From Micromonospora halotolerans (GTDB taxonomy: Bacteria > Actinomycetota > Actinomycetes > Mycobacteriales > Micromonosporaceae), in the NCBI RefSeq assembly GCF_032108445.1, contig NZ_CP134876.1, positions 2,666,001-2,730,000 on the forward strand: a stretch of 64,000 nt of DNA, written 5' to 3'. Positions within the stretch are counted from its first letter, which is position 1; each line of letters opens with the position of its first letter. Positions 7,961 through 14,681 of the stretch are shown here, piece after piece. Below the pieces are notes generated by a model that made no database searches, had not been told where the DNA came from, and saw only the letters and a list, made by a program, of their open reading frames with translations. The position numbers and the translations under genes were made by a program.

Positions 7961-8307
7961 CGGGCACCTCCCGGGGTGCAGTCGAGGCAGGAGCCGGTAC
8001 GGCGGGGGATGTAGTAGGGCTGCACGAGGCCGCAGTGGCGGCAGGTGCGCCGGGCGCGTAGGGCTTTGGCGATGGCCTCCCGCTGGGCGGGGGTGGCGGT
8101 GCGTTTGGGTGCGGCGAGGTCGAGGCGGTAGAGGTAGGCGACCCTTTTGCCGCGACGCCAGAGGATCTGCGCGACCGGGTCATGCCCTCCGGGTCGGAGG
8201 CCGGCGGCCCGCAGTTGCCGACGGGTGGCGAGCCCGTTCGGGGCGAGCCGATACGGGTAGGTCGGGAACTCCTCAGCGGTGCCGGCCGGGTAGGCGGTGG
8301 TGGTCAT
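7957..8307 (-). CDS. RRQRL-motif zinc-binding protein
   Basis: 116 residues. It has the features of the small actinomycete family named for an RRQRL-like motif (here TRRQLRAAGLRPGG, about residues 28-41). A C-terminal zinc ribbon of the form CxxC...CxxC reads TCRHCGLVQPYYIPRRTGSCLDC. The role is unknown; homologues are common on AICEs and actinomycete plasmids. It is joined to both neighbours by ATGA overlaps. Confidence 0.75.
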   Translation of the reverse strand: MTTTAYPAGTAEEFPTYPYRLAPNGLATRRQLRAAGLRPGGHDPVAQILWRRGKRVAYLYRLDLAAPKRTATPAQREAIAKALRARRTCRHCGLVQPYYIPRRTGSCLDCTPGGAR

Positions 8308-8603
8308 GCCGGGCCTCCCCAGCGCTGCTGGGCGGCCTGCCGCGAGATGCCCAGCCGTTGGCCGATCTCGGCCCAGGAGTAGCCGAAGGCCCGCAGACCG
8401 ATGACGGCTTGACCGATGGCCTGGTCGAGGTCGGCGGAGAGGGCGACGAGGTCGCGGAGAGCTTCGACGTCTCCGGTGGCGACCCGGCGGCCGTGGGCGC
8501 GGATGATGCGTCGAGCGAAGGCCGCGAACTGGTCGTTCTCGACGACCTCACGGCGGCGGCGGGATCGCGGGATGTGCGTCAAGGTGTGCTTGACGGTGCT
8601 CAT
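8304..8603 (-). CDS. HTH protein of the AICE transfer operon
   Basis: 99 residues. The C-terminal half, AIGQAVIGLRAFGYSWAEIGQRLGISRQAAQQRWG, is a sigma-region-4 or TrfB-like helix-turn-helix. The N-terminus is basic (PRSRRRREVVEND). The ATG at 8603 overlaps the stop of the upstream gene (ATGA); the longer frame from 8639 was not used. It probably binds DNA in regulation or replication of the element. Confidence 0.75.
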   Translation of the reverse strand: MSTVKHTLTHIPRSRRRREVVENDQFAAFARRIIRAHGRRVATGDVEALRDLVALSADLDQAIGQAVIGLRAFGYSWAEIGQRLGISRQAAQQRWGGPA

Positions 8604-9046
8604 CGGTTCTCGCCTCCCGTGGTGTGGAGGCGGTCCCACTCGTCAGCGGCGCTCTCAAGCGCGGTGACGACCTGCTCGGCGGTACGGGTCGGATCGTCGT
8701 TCCATGAGTAGGGAGAGGTGTGCTCGTCGATGACGAAGCCGTCCTCGTCGACGAGGAACAGCGGGTGGAAGTCGTCGAGGTAGTCGACGAACGCGGCGAG
8801 GGCGGCGAGGTAGTCGGCGAGGGTGTCGCCGTCGAGCTGGGAGAAGTGCTCGACCCGGTGGCCGGCGCAGGCGATGCCGATGGCCCCGGCGGCGCAGGCC
8901 GGCGGAGTCGGGTGGTCGGCGGGGAAGAGGGCGTTGTAGTAGGTGCCCTGGTGCCAGCCGTGCCGGCGCAGGTAGAGGGCAGCCATCCGGAGCAGGTCAG
9001 CAGGGGTGACCGGCGCGGTGATGGATGGGTTATGGGTAGCCTTCAT
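8600..9046 (-). CDS. DUF6197-like protein
   Basis: 148 residues from the ATG at 9046. The pattern LRRHGWHQGTYYN followed by a Cys-containing GAIGIACAG segment and a C-terminal SYSWNDDPTRTAEQVVTALESAAD helix resembles the DUF6197 group found on actinomycete mobile elements. The ATG is preferred over the GTG three codons upstream because AAAGGA is at a better distance. Function unknown. Confidence 0.65.
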   Translation of the reverse strand: MKATHNPSITAPVTPADLLRMAALYLRRHGWHQGTYYNALFPADHPTPPACAAGAIGIACAGHRVEHFSQLDGDTLADYLAALAAFVDYLDDFHPLFLVDEDGFVIDEHTSPYSWNDDPTRTAEQVVTALESAADEWDRLHTTGGENR

Positions 9047-9132
9047 GGCAGCCACGTCCTTTCGGTAGGGCTGTTGGTGGAGGTCGGCAGGACCAGCTCT
9101 GCTGCCAGGCGTCGTCTGGTCCTGTCGGCCGA

Positions 9133-9342
9133 TCAGGAGGAGCGGAGCCGCAGGTAGCGGCGGTGACGGGTGTCATCCCCGCCCATCTGGTGCGGTGCGG
9201 AGACGTAGACGAGCCGACCGGTCTGGGCGGCGGCGTGGAGCATCACGGCCAGGTCCTCGGGAGGGCCGACGATCCACAGCTCGGTGTATTGCGCGGCCCG
9301 CTGGTTGTTGGCGCGGGCGTATTCGCGTTCGCGGGTGGCCAT
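9133..9342 (-). CDS. small AICE protein of unknown function overlapping the FtsK gene
   Basis: 69 residues: a basic N-terminus, then ELWIVGPPEDLAVMLHAAAQTGRLVYVSAPH, which reads like a compact alpha/beta protein. GGGGA lies about ten bases before the ATG at 9342. The first 100 bases overlap the 3' end of the FtsK-type gene in another frame. The amino-acid texture here is more natural than that of the FtsK tail, so this gene is probably real and the FtsK tail is the unconstrained frame. Confidence 0.6.
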   Translation of the reverse strand: MATREREYARANNQRAAQYTELWIVGPPEDLAVMLHAAAQTGRLVYVSAPHQMGGDDTRHRRYLRLRSS

Positions 9343-10214
9343 GCCGCCGTCCCCAGCTCGACGCGGGTGAGGTCGGGGACGAGGGCCGGTAACCGGCGGG
9401 GTCGGCGGATCCAGGCGGCGTAGTCAGCGATGCCGGCGATCTGGGCGTCGGACAGGTAGGCGACCTTGATACGGCGGGGGACGCCACCTTCGGCGATGAG
9501 GTAGGCCGCACCCTGGTTGGTGGGCTGGATGTCGGTGGCGGTGTAGCCCTGCTCGGCCCAACCGTGGCCCAGCACGATGTTCGAGCTGTTCGGAGTGGTG
9601 CACCGGAAGGCGGCCCGGTAGCCGAACAGGTCCCGCAGGCTGGTGGGGATGATGTCGAACGACGGCCGCTGGGTCGCGGCGACGACCGGGATGCCGGCGG
9701 CGCGGCCCCGGGCGACCAGGTCGCGGAGCAGGGCAACGAACTCTTCCTGCTCCTGCTTGCTGCCGACGGTGGCGCTGTAGAAGGCGATCTCGTCAATCAG
9801 GACGGTGATGACGGACAGGCCGTCGGCGGCGGTGACTTTGCGGCGCCCGTGGGCGCGCAGCCAGGCGTAGCGGTTGTTCATCACCAGCTGCAGCCGCTTG
9901 AGGACATCGAGGGCGGCGGTGATGTCAGGGCCGATGAACGCATCCGCGCAGTCCTCCCACTGGCCCAGCTCGACGAGCTTCCCGTCGAGCAGCACGAGCC
10001 GGGAGTCGACCGACAGGGCGGCGTGGGCAGCGATGGTGTTCAGGAGGCCGCTCTTGCCTCCGCCGGGTTCGCCGCCGGCGAGGAGGTTGCGGTAGGCGAG
10101 GGTGATGTTGACGTGCTGACCGAACTCGTCGATGCCGACGAAGATGGGGTCGAACATCGACAGGCCAGGCCCCACCGGTATGCCGGTGTCCGGGGCGGGT
10201 GTCGTGGTGGCCAT
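9243..10214 (-). CDS. FtsK/SpoIIIE-type DNA translocase of the transfer system (TraB/TraSA-like)
   Basis: 323 residues. It should pump double-stranded DNA during conjugation. Walker A is GEPGGGKS (48-55), Walker B is VLIDE (137-141), and the FtsK-specific LVARGRAAGIPVVAATQRPS follows. Unlike TraB of pSVH1 or TraSA of pSAM2, it has no membrane helices and no C-terminal winged helix. The last ~30 residues (PANANTPAPTT...) look like a chance tail overlapping the next gene. The membrane part is probably supplied by the 312-residue protein at 10452-11390. Confidence 0.9.
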   Translation of the reverse strand: MATTTPAPDTGIPVGPGLSMFDPIFVGIDEFGQHVNITLAYRNLLAGGEPGGGKSGLLNTIAAHAALSVDSRLVLLDGKLVELGQWEDCADAFIGPDITAALDVLKRLQLVMNNRYAWLRAHGRRKVTAADGLSVITVLIDEIAFYSATVGSKQEQEEFVALLRDLVARGRAAGIPVVAATQRPSFDIIPTSLRDLFGYRAAFRCTTPNSSNIVLGHGWAEQGYTATDIQPTNQGAAYLIAEGGVPRRIKVAYLSDAQIAGIADYAAWIRRPRRLPALVPDLTRVELGTAAWPPANANTPAPTTSGPRNTPSCGSSALPRTWP

Positions 10215-10242
10215 GGGTTGCCTTCCTTGGGCGAGAAGTGGG

Positions 10243-10281
10243 CGCGAGGAGCCGCACGAACGAGCCGTAGGGCTCCTCGCG
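10243..10281 (-). terminator. intercistronic hairpin before the FtsK gene
   Basis: An 11-bp perfect stem (10243-10253 with 10271-10281) between the 49-codon ORF and the FtsK-type gene. It could attenuate expression or stabilise mRNA inside the operon. Confidence 0.5.
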
Positions 10282-10299
10282 TCCTGGGTTGGGTTGGGG

Positions 10300-10449
10300 T
10301 TAGATCAGGCCGTCGTCGTGCTGCTCGTCGTGCCGGTCGGCGTCGAGCTCGGCGTCACGGCGGCGGTCCCATGTGCGGCCGTCTCGGCCGCAGGCGTAGC
10401 AGTGGAAGTAGAAGGCGTCGGTGGCCTCGTCGTACTCGATCTGCGTCAT
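10300..10449 (-). CDS. short acidic protein with CxxC motif
   Basis: A 49-residue ORF beginning MTQIEYDEATDAFYFHCYACGRDG and ending in an Asp/His-rich tail (DADRHDEQHDDGLI). The FHCYACGRDGRTW segment suggests half of a zinc ribbon. It starts two bases after the stop of the membrane protein gene, reads in the same direction, and has coherent residue use. Function unknown. Confidence 0.6.
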   Translation of the reverse strand: MTQIEYDEATDAFYFHCYACGRDGRTWDRRRDAELDADRHDEQHDDGLI

Positions 10450-10451
10450 GG

Positions 10452-11390
10452 TCAGATCCAGTCCGAAACGTCGTCCTCGGGAGCCGAGGAGGTAGCCGCG
10501 GGCTGGCTGCCGTTGGCGGTAGTCGCCGGCTTCTTCGCGGCTGGCTTGCTTTGCATGGGCAGGGTGACGGTGGGGATGTCGACGTCGGGCAGGTCCAGAG
10601 CCGTCGGCACGGCCGGCGTGGGCCGGTCGGTGGCCGGGGTGGCCGAGTCGATGACGTCGACGAGCGGGGAGCCCACCTGGGCGGTGAGGACCTCACGGCG
10701 CTTGATGTCGAACCGCAGATAGGCGGCGTTGCCGTCGGAGGCCCGCTCGATCAGGGCCGTGGAGGCGTGGCAGGCGACCGCGATCCGGTCGAGCCGCCCC
10801 TCCAGGTCGGCCAGGGACAGGCCGGGCCGCAGGTAGACCCAGACCCGCTCGCCGACGGGGGTGGGACGGGCCCACAGGATCAGCGGCAGGCTGCCGGATC
10901 GGTTGGCGATGATGAACTGCGCGAAGCACACGCGCAGCCGGTGCCGGACGAACAGGCACAAGGCCCACCCGAACACGGCGCGGCGGATGACCGGAACAGA
11001 GGCCGGGACGCCGACGACCAGGGCGACCACGACCAGGGTGACGGGCGTGGTGGTGTGGTTGGCCAGCTGCACCCAGAAGGTGATGGCGGCGGTGGTGAGC
11101 ACGATCTCGGGAAGCCACCACCACAGCAGCCGCAGCACCGGCCAGATGCGGACCAGCACCCAGACGAGCCCGCCCATGGGAACGCCGATCAGGGCGCCGA
11201 CGAAGAGGGCGAGGATGGGGTGGATGTAGGAAGCGGCCACCACGGCCGAGAGAAGGCCGACGATGACCGCCGTGAGGATGAACGCCAGCCGGGCGTTCCG
11301 GGCCGAGGACCGGTGAACCTGGGCCTCAATGACCGTCACCGTTCCGCTGGACTTCCCGCCGAAGGGGCGGCGGGCGCTAGACTTGGACAC
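10452..11390 (-). CDS. membrane component of the transfer apparatus
   Basis: 312 residues. There is a basic N-terminus, then two pairs of membrane helices (about 33-53 and 58-82; about 92-110 and 116-135). A soluble domain follows (about 145-245: RVWVYLRPGLSLADLEGRLDRIAVACHASTALIERASDGNAAYLRFDIKRREVL), then a Pro/Ala-rich tail. The order of membrane helices followed by this soluble part equals the N-terminal half of single-chain TraB-type translocases. With the soluble ATPase next door it forms a split translocase. That pairing is inference from layout. Confidence 0.7.
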   Translation of the reverse strand: MSKSSARRPFGGKSSGTVTVIEAQVHRSSARNARLAFILTAVIVGLLSAVVAASYIHPILALFVGALIGVPMGGLVWVLVRIWPVLRLLWWWLPEIVLTTAAITFWVQLANHTTTPVTLVVVALVVGVPASVPVIRRAVFGWALCLFVRHRLRVCFAQFIIANRSGSLPLILWARPTPVGERVWVYLRPGLSLADLEGRLDRIAVACHASTALIERASDGNAAYLRFDIKRREVLTAQVGSPLVDVIDSATPATDRPTPAVPTALDLPDVDIPTVTLPMQSKPAAKKPATTANGSQPAATSSAPEDDVSDWI

Positions 11391-11432
11391 GACGAGTCCT
11401 CCCTTGCACGAGGGTGGATGAGTTGGAGGGCA

Positions 11433-11543
11433 CGGGGTCGGCAGGTTTGGACGCCAGTACCGACCCCGCGCCAGCTCTTACGGGGCGTGACCACCGGTCG
11501 TGGTCACCAGGCCGGGAACGTTGGACGCCAGAGCCGTCCCCGG
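11433..11543 (-). other. triple stem-loop region upstream of the transfer operon
   Basis: Three hairpins lie between the membrane protein gene and the SCO3933-like gene: 11433-11441/11460-11468 (9 bp), 11487-11494/11500-11507 (8 bp), and 11512-11520/11535-11543 (8 of 9 bp). The outer two show the same loop sequence, TTGGACGCCAG, 74 bp apart. It may be a cis-acting transfer locus, a replication origin, or a structured leader. Confidence 0.5.
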
Positions 11544-11635
11544 ACTGCCTTGTTCAGTTGGATGGGTTCAGCGGACCTCAGCCGCTTCGGTTTGCCACGG
11601 ACACCAGTGGCTGACACAGCACGGTGATCGAGGAC

Positions 11636-11956
11636 CTACTTGGCCGCCGAGGTACCCGCCTTCGGCTTCAGCGAGATGGCGCGGAACGCGACGCCGTTGC
11701 GCCCGTTGGTCGCCCACGGAATGGCCTCCAACTGCTCGACAGCGACGAGCTGTCCCACCGTCACGCCCGGCTTCTCACCCGCCGTGGTGATGGTGATGAT
11801 CTCGCCGCCGGTCTCGTCGAGAACGAAGACCTGGGTGGACCACATGGGCCGGCCAGTGTTCTTCTCCGACCGCTGGTTGCCGTTCTGGTCGTTCTTCGGC
11901 TCCGGGTCCTTCGTCACCTGGACCTGCTTGCTCTGGGTGTCCACGTACAGCTTCAC
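11636..11956 (-). CDS. SCO3933-type regulatory protein
   Basis: 106 residues. It starts MKLYVDTQSKQVQVTKDPEPKNDQNG and contains the beta-rich core WSTQVFVLDETGGEIITITTAGEKPGVTVGQLVAVEQLEAIPW, matching the small protein found at this place in Streptomyces AICEs and named after SCO3933. It is usually treated as a regulator of transfer or replication, but its biochemistry is not established. It is the first gene of the leftward operon and reads away from the palindromes at 12012-12127. Confidence 0.75.
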   Translation of the reverse strand: MKLYVDTQSKQVQVTKDPEPKNDQNGNQRSEKNTGRPMWSTQVFVLDETGGEIITITTAGEKPGVTVGQLVAVEQLEAIPWATNGRNGVAFRAISLKPKAGTSAAK

Positions 11957-12011
11957 GAGCTACCTCCTGTGTCTAGGCGCATCCCCTGATGGATGACTGC
12001 CTCGCCATCAA

Positions 12012-12032
12012 AGTACCAACTCAGTTGGTACT
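12012..12032. promoter_or_regulatory. 21-bp perfect palindromic operator
   Basis: Arms AGTACCAACT and AGTTGGTACT around a central C, between the leftward transfer operon and the rightward regulator gene. Its length and odd centre fit a dimeric GntR or HTH repressor controlling both promoters. Confidence 0.6.
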
Positions 12033-12111
12033 ACGCCAGACTCTAACCGGAGTTCTTCCGGCGTTTCGCTGACACCCACAACGATCGCCTTCACTGCGCC
12101 AGAACGACAGG

Positions 12112-12127
12112 TGTCACTGCGGTGACA
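12112..12127. promoter_or_regulatory. inverted repeat upstream of the HTH-TPR regulator
   Basis: TGTCAC and GTGACA separated by TGCG, 50 bases before the regulator's ATG. It may be the autoregulatory site of that gene. Confidence 0.45.
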
Positions 12128-12176
12128 GGTCTAAGTCCCCTCGCCATGTCCCCTTGGTCGGGGCGATACTGGCCTC

Positions 12177-13421
12177 ATGGCTGACGTAGCGGCTGACCTC
12201 GAACGACCGGTCTGGGCAACCAGGTTGAGAGCTGAGCGCACAGCGCGGGCGTGGTCGCAGGGGGAAGCCGTGCGCGCCATGCGGGCACACGCCAACGAGC
12301 AGCTTCCGGCCGACAGCACCCTGCTCCGGAACTGGAAGCGGTGGGAGGCCGGAAGCTCCGAGCCTGACGCCTTCTACAAGGCCCTCATCGCCAAGACGTT
12401 CGGCACCGTCACCGCCGCGTTCTTCCCGCCGGCGGCACCCCATGAAGCTGACGCGGAACTGATCGCGGGAACCGGCATGGAGACAGTGGAGATCCTTGCC
12501 CGCCTCCGCAGCTCCGACGTATCGAACGCCACGCTCGAAGCGCTGCGGATAACCGCTGACCGGCTGTGCTGCGAGTACCCCTATATGGCACCGGAGCAGC
12601 TACGGGTGGAGGGCCGTGCGTGGCTGCGCCGGATCAACGCACTGAGGGAACGCCGGCTAACCCTCGCTCAGCACCAGGAGGTGTTGACCCTGGCAGGCTG
12701 GGTCGCGTTGCTCGTTGGCTGCGTGGAGTACGACCTGGGCCTCCGTCGCGTTGCCGAAGGCACCCGCAAGGCGGCGTTGACGCTCGGCGAGGAAGCCGGC
12801 AATGCCGCCATCTCAGGTTGGGCCTACGAGATGCGAGCCTGGTACGCGCTGACGCAAGGCGACTATCGAGGCGTCATCGCGGCGGCTGAGGCAGGCGAGG
12901 CAGTTGCCGCCCATGACGGGGCGGCTGTGCAGTTGGCCGCGCAGCGTGCCAAGGCATGGGCGCGACTCGGCGACAGGCGGCAGGTAGAGACGGCGCTGGA
13001 CAAGGGCCGTACGTTGCTTGAGTCTCTGCCGTATCCCGAGGACACCGACCACCACTTCGTGGCGGACCCGGCGAAGTTCGACTTCTACGCCATGGACTGC
13101 TACCGCATCGCAGGCGAAGACCGCCTCGCAGAAATGTATGCCCGTGAGGTCATCCGTTCCTCGACCGACCCGGACGGGACCGACCGGAAGCCGATGCGCC
13201 AAGCAGAAGCCCGGATAACGCTGGGCGTGGCGGCGGCCAGAGCAGGCGATCTAGAGAGGGCTGTCTCCTACGGGCGACAGGCGCTAGAGGGAGATCGCAA
13301 GTCCCTACCCTCGCTGCTGATGGTCTCGAAGGAGCTGGCGACCCTGCTGCGGGAGCGATACCCGAAGGAGCCGGAGGCCACCTCGTACCTCGATGAGGTG
13401 CGAGCCCTCAGCGCGAGCTGA
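12177..13421 (+). CDS. XRE-type HTH regulator with TPR-like C-terminus
   Basis: 414 residues. The N-terminal HTH (about 13-75: ATRLRAERTARAWSQGEAVRAM...LLRNWKRWEAGSSEPDAFYKALIAKTFG) is of the actinomycete type that reads 'W..R.W..G...P', as in the BldD-like and 'tetratricopeptide regulator' groups. The remainder is a helical array (about 95-400) with TPR-like pairs such as AISGWAYEMRAWYALTQGDYRGVIAAAEAGEAVA. Such proteins often sense a peptide or protein. It is the only substantial regulator in the element and likely controls the divergent transfer operon through the palindromes just upstream. Its end overlaps a convergent small HTH gene by 14 bases. Confidence 0.82.
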   Translation: MADVAADLERPVWATRLRAERTARAWSQGEAVRAMRAHANEQLPADSTLLRNWKRWEAGSSEPDAFYKALIAKTFGTVTAAFFPPAAPHEADAELIAGTGMETVEILARLRSSDVSNATLEALRITADRLCCEYPYMAPEQLRVEGRAWLRRINALRERRLTLAQHQEVLTLAGWVALLVGCVEYDLGLRRVAEGTRKAALTLGEEAGNAAISGWAYEMRAWYALTQGDYRGVIAAAEAGEAVAAHDGAAVQLAAQRAKAWARLGDRRQVETALDKGRTLLESLPYPEDTDHHFVADPAKFDFYAMDCYRIAGEDRLAEMYAREVIRSSTDPDGTDRKPMRQAEARITLGVAAARAGDLERAVSYGRQALEGDRKSLPSLLMVSKELATLLRERYPKEPEATSYLDEVRALSAS

Positions 13422-13668
13422 CCCCGTCGTCGTCTTCACCTCCACTTGCTCGGCTCGGACGACCGCCGACGCCTGGGCGTGGGCGACTCTCATGCCAGGA
13501 CATGATTCGGCTCGGGCGCCACATATGTGTGCGGCCCACCGTGGCATCCGGCTCTGGCATCTGGCCCCGCTTCCGGTAGTTCGTCACCGTCGCGACCTTC
13601 ACGCCGAGGTACGCAGCTACGTCGGAGGTTGTCCACCACTCAGCAGTCGTGTCCGGGCCAGCTTCCAC
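13408..13668 (-). CDS. small HTH (MerR/excisionase-like) protein
   Basis: 86 residues from a GTG at 13668. EWWTTSDVAAYLGVKVATVTNYRKRGQMPEPDATVGRTHMWRPSRIMSWHESR is a winged-helix excisionase-like domain occupying residues 9-62. The Arg/Gly/Asp-rich tail has no recognisable structure. The start is uncertain: the frame stays open to 14298, but upstream residues are shadow-like. It could be a second Xis-like or regulatory factor. It converges on the HTH-TPR gene with a short overlap. Confidence 0.65.
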   Translation of the reverse strand: MEAGPDTTAEWWTTSDVAAYLGVKVATVTNYRKRGQMPEPDATVGRTHMWRPSRIMSWHESRPRPGVGGRPSRASGGEDDDGVSSR

Positions 13669-13746
13669 GGCCTCATTCTGGCACCAACGGCCGCATGACG
13701 GTCGCAGCCGACGACCGGCACTGGCTGGGAAACCCACCGGAGGCAT

Positions 13747-14322
13747 ATGTTGCCTTCTATGGGACCAGGGGAGGCACCAGTCCTGCCGGGTCGCCGGGCG
13801 GCGGCAGGCAAACCGTTGGTGCGGTCGTCGCGCCATTGGCCGTGGGTGGTTCTCTCGCTCGTAGCCGTGCTCTGTACCGGGGTCGTAGCAGTGCCCGTGT
13901 CGTGGGCCGTTCTGCGGCAGGCGGAAGCGGAGCGAGGTGAGGCGACGCCGGAGGCGGCGGTGAACGTGTACGTGCTCCAGATGAGCAGCGGAGAGGAGAT
14001 CGGCCTTTCGCGGGTGTTGGCCGGCAGGCGTCATGACGAGCTGCTGCGGCAGTGGCGTGAGTACCGCGGCGAGATGGAACGCGGCAATGTTCCGTCGAAG
14101 CTTGAAGTGGTCGGACCGATCGGCGTCGAGGACCAGGCCGACGACCGTGCGACGGTGACCGCCCAGGTCCATGCGGTCTGGTGGAACGAACAGGTCAACC
14201 TCAACGGCACAGCTCACCCGTGGCGGTTCGAGACGCGGCGATATGCCGGCGGTTGGCGGGTGTGGGCAGCCGACCTGCCGCCGTGGTGCGGTGTGCACGT
14301 CCGGGCAGACGCCTGCCGTTGA
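13747..14322 (+). CDS. single-pass membrane protein with extracytoplasmic domain
   Basis: 191 residues. A basic N-terminal segment precedes one membrane helix (about 33-55, WVVLSLVAVLCTGVVAVPVSWAV). A soluble outer domain follows whose pattern (AVNVYVLQMSS...LLRQWREYRGEM...VTAQVHAVWWNE...WRFETRRYAGGWRVWAADLPPWCG) resembles NTF2-like or conjugation-associated 'TrbJ/VirB8-like' small domains common on actinomycete elements. The function is not known. It starts the rightward cargo side of the element. Confidence 0.65.
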   Translation: MLPSMGPGEAPVLPGRRAAAGKPLVRSSRHWPWVVLSLVAVLCTGVVAVPVSWAVLRQAEAERGEATPEAAVNVYVLQMSSGEEIGLSRVLAGRRHDELLRQWREYRGEMERGNVPSKLEVVGPIGVEDQADDRATVTAQVHAVWWNEQVNLNGTAHPWRFETRRYAGGWRVWAADLPPWCGVHVRADACR

Positions 14323-14347
14323 GCGCTATCCAGCGCGACCTGTCCAG

Positions 14348-14563
14348 CTAGTGAGTCCGCCGGCGGTTGGACTCCTGCCGGATCGCCTCCGTGAGATCCC
14401 GCCAGGTGCCGGCCGAGGTCTTCTTCATCCGGTCGACCATCGAGCGGGCGGCGCGTTCGTCCGGGAAGTCGTACGAGACTTCCTGCCCGTCGTCACCCCC
14501 GAGGCGGCCTCGCACTCGCCACAGCCGGCCGTCGGAGAGCAGCCAGATGTCCCGCCGGGCCAT
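14348..14563 (-). CDS. conserved actinomycete protein of unknown function
   Basis: 71 residues from the ATG at 14563: MARRDIWLLSDGRLWRVRGRLGGDDGQEVSYDFPDERAARSMVDRMKKTSAGTWRDLTE. This is a compact alpha/beta pattern seen repeatedly in actinomycete accessory DNA. The upstream in-frame ATG would add 17 Trp/Gly-rich residues and is less likely. No function is known. Confidence 0.65.
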   Translation of the reverse strand: MARRDIWLLSDGRLWRVRGRLGGDDGQEVSYDFPDERAARSMVDRMKKTSAGTWRDLTEAIRQESNRRRTH

Positions 14564-14681
14564 GCGGCCCCACGACCCGTTCCACCAGCGACCCCATACC
14601 TCCACCAGCAACAATCTAGTCGAACATGCGTACGAGACAGCCGGCTGCCGGTGTATCTAGTTCCACCTGTGTGGGGGGTAA

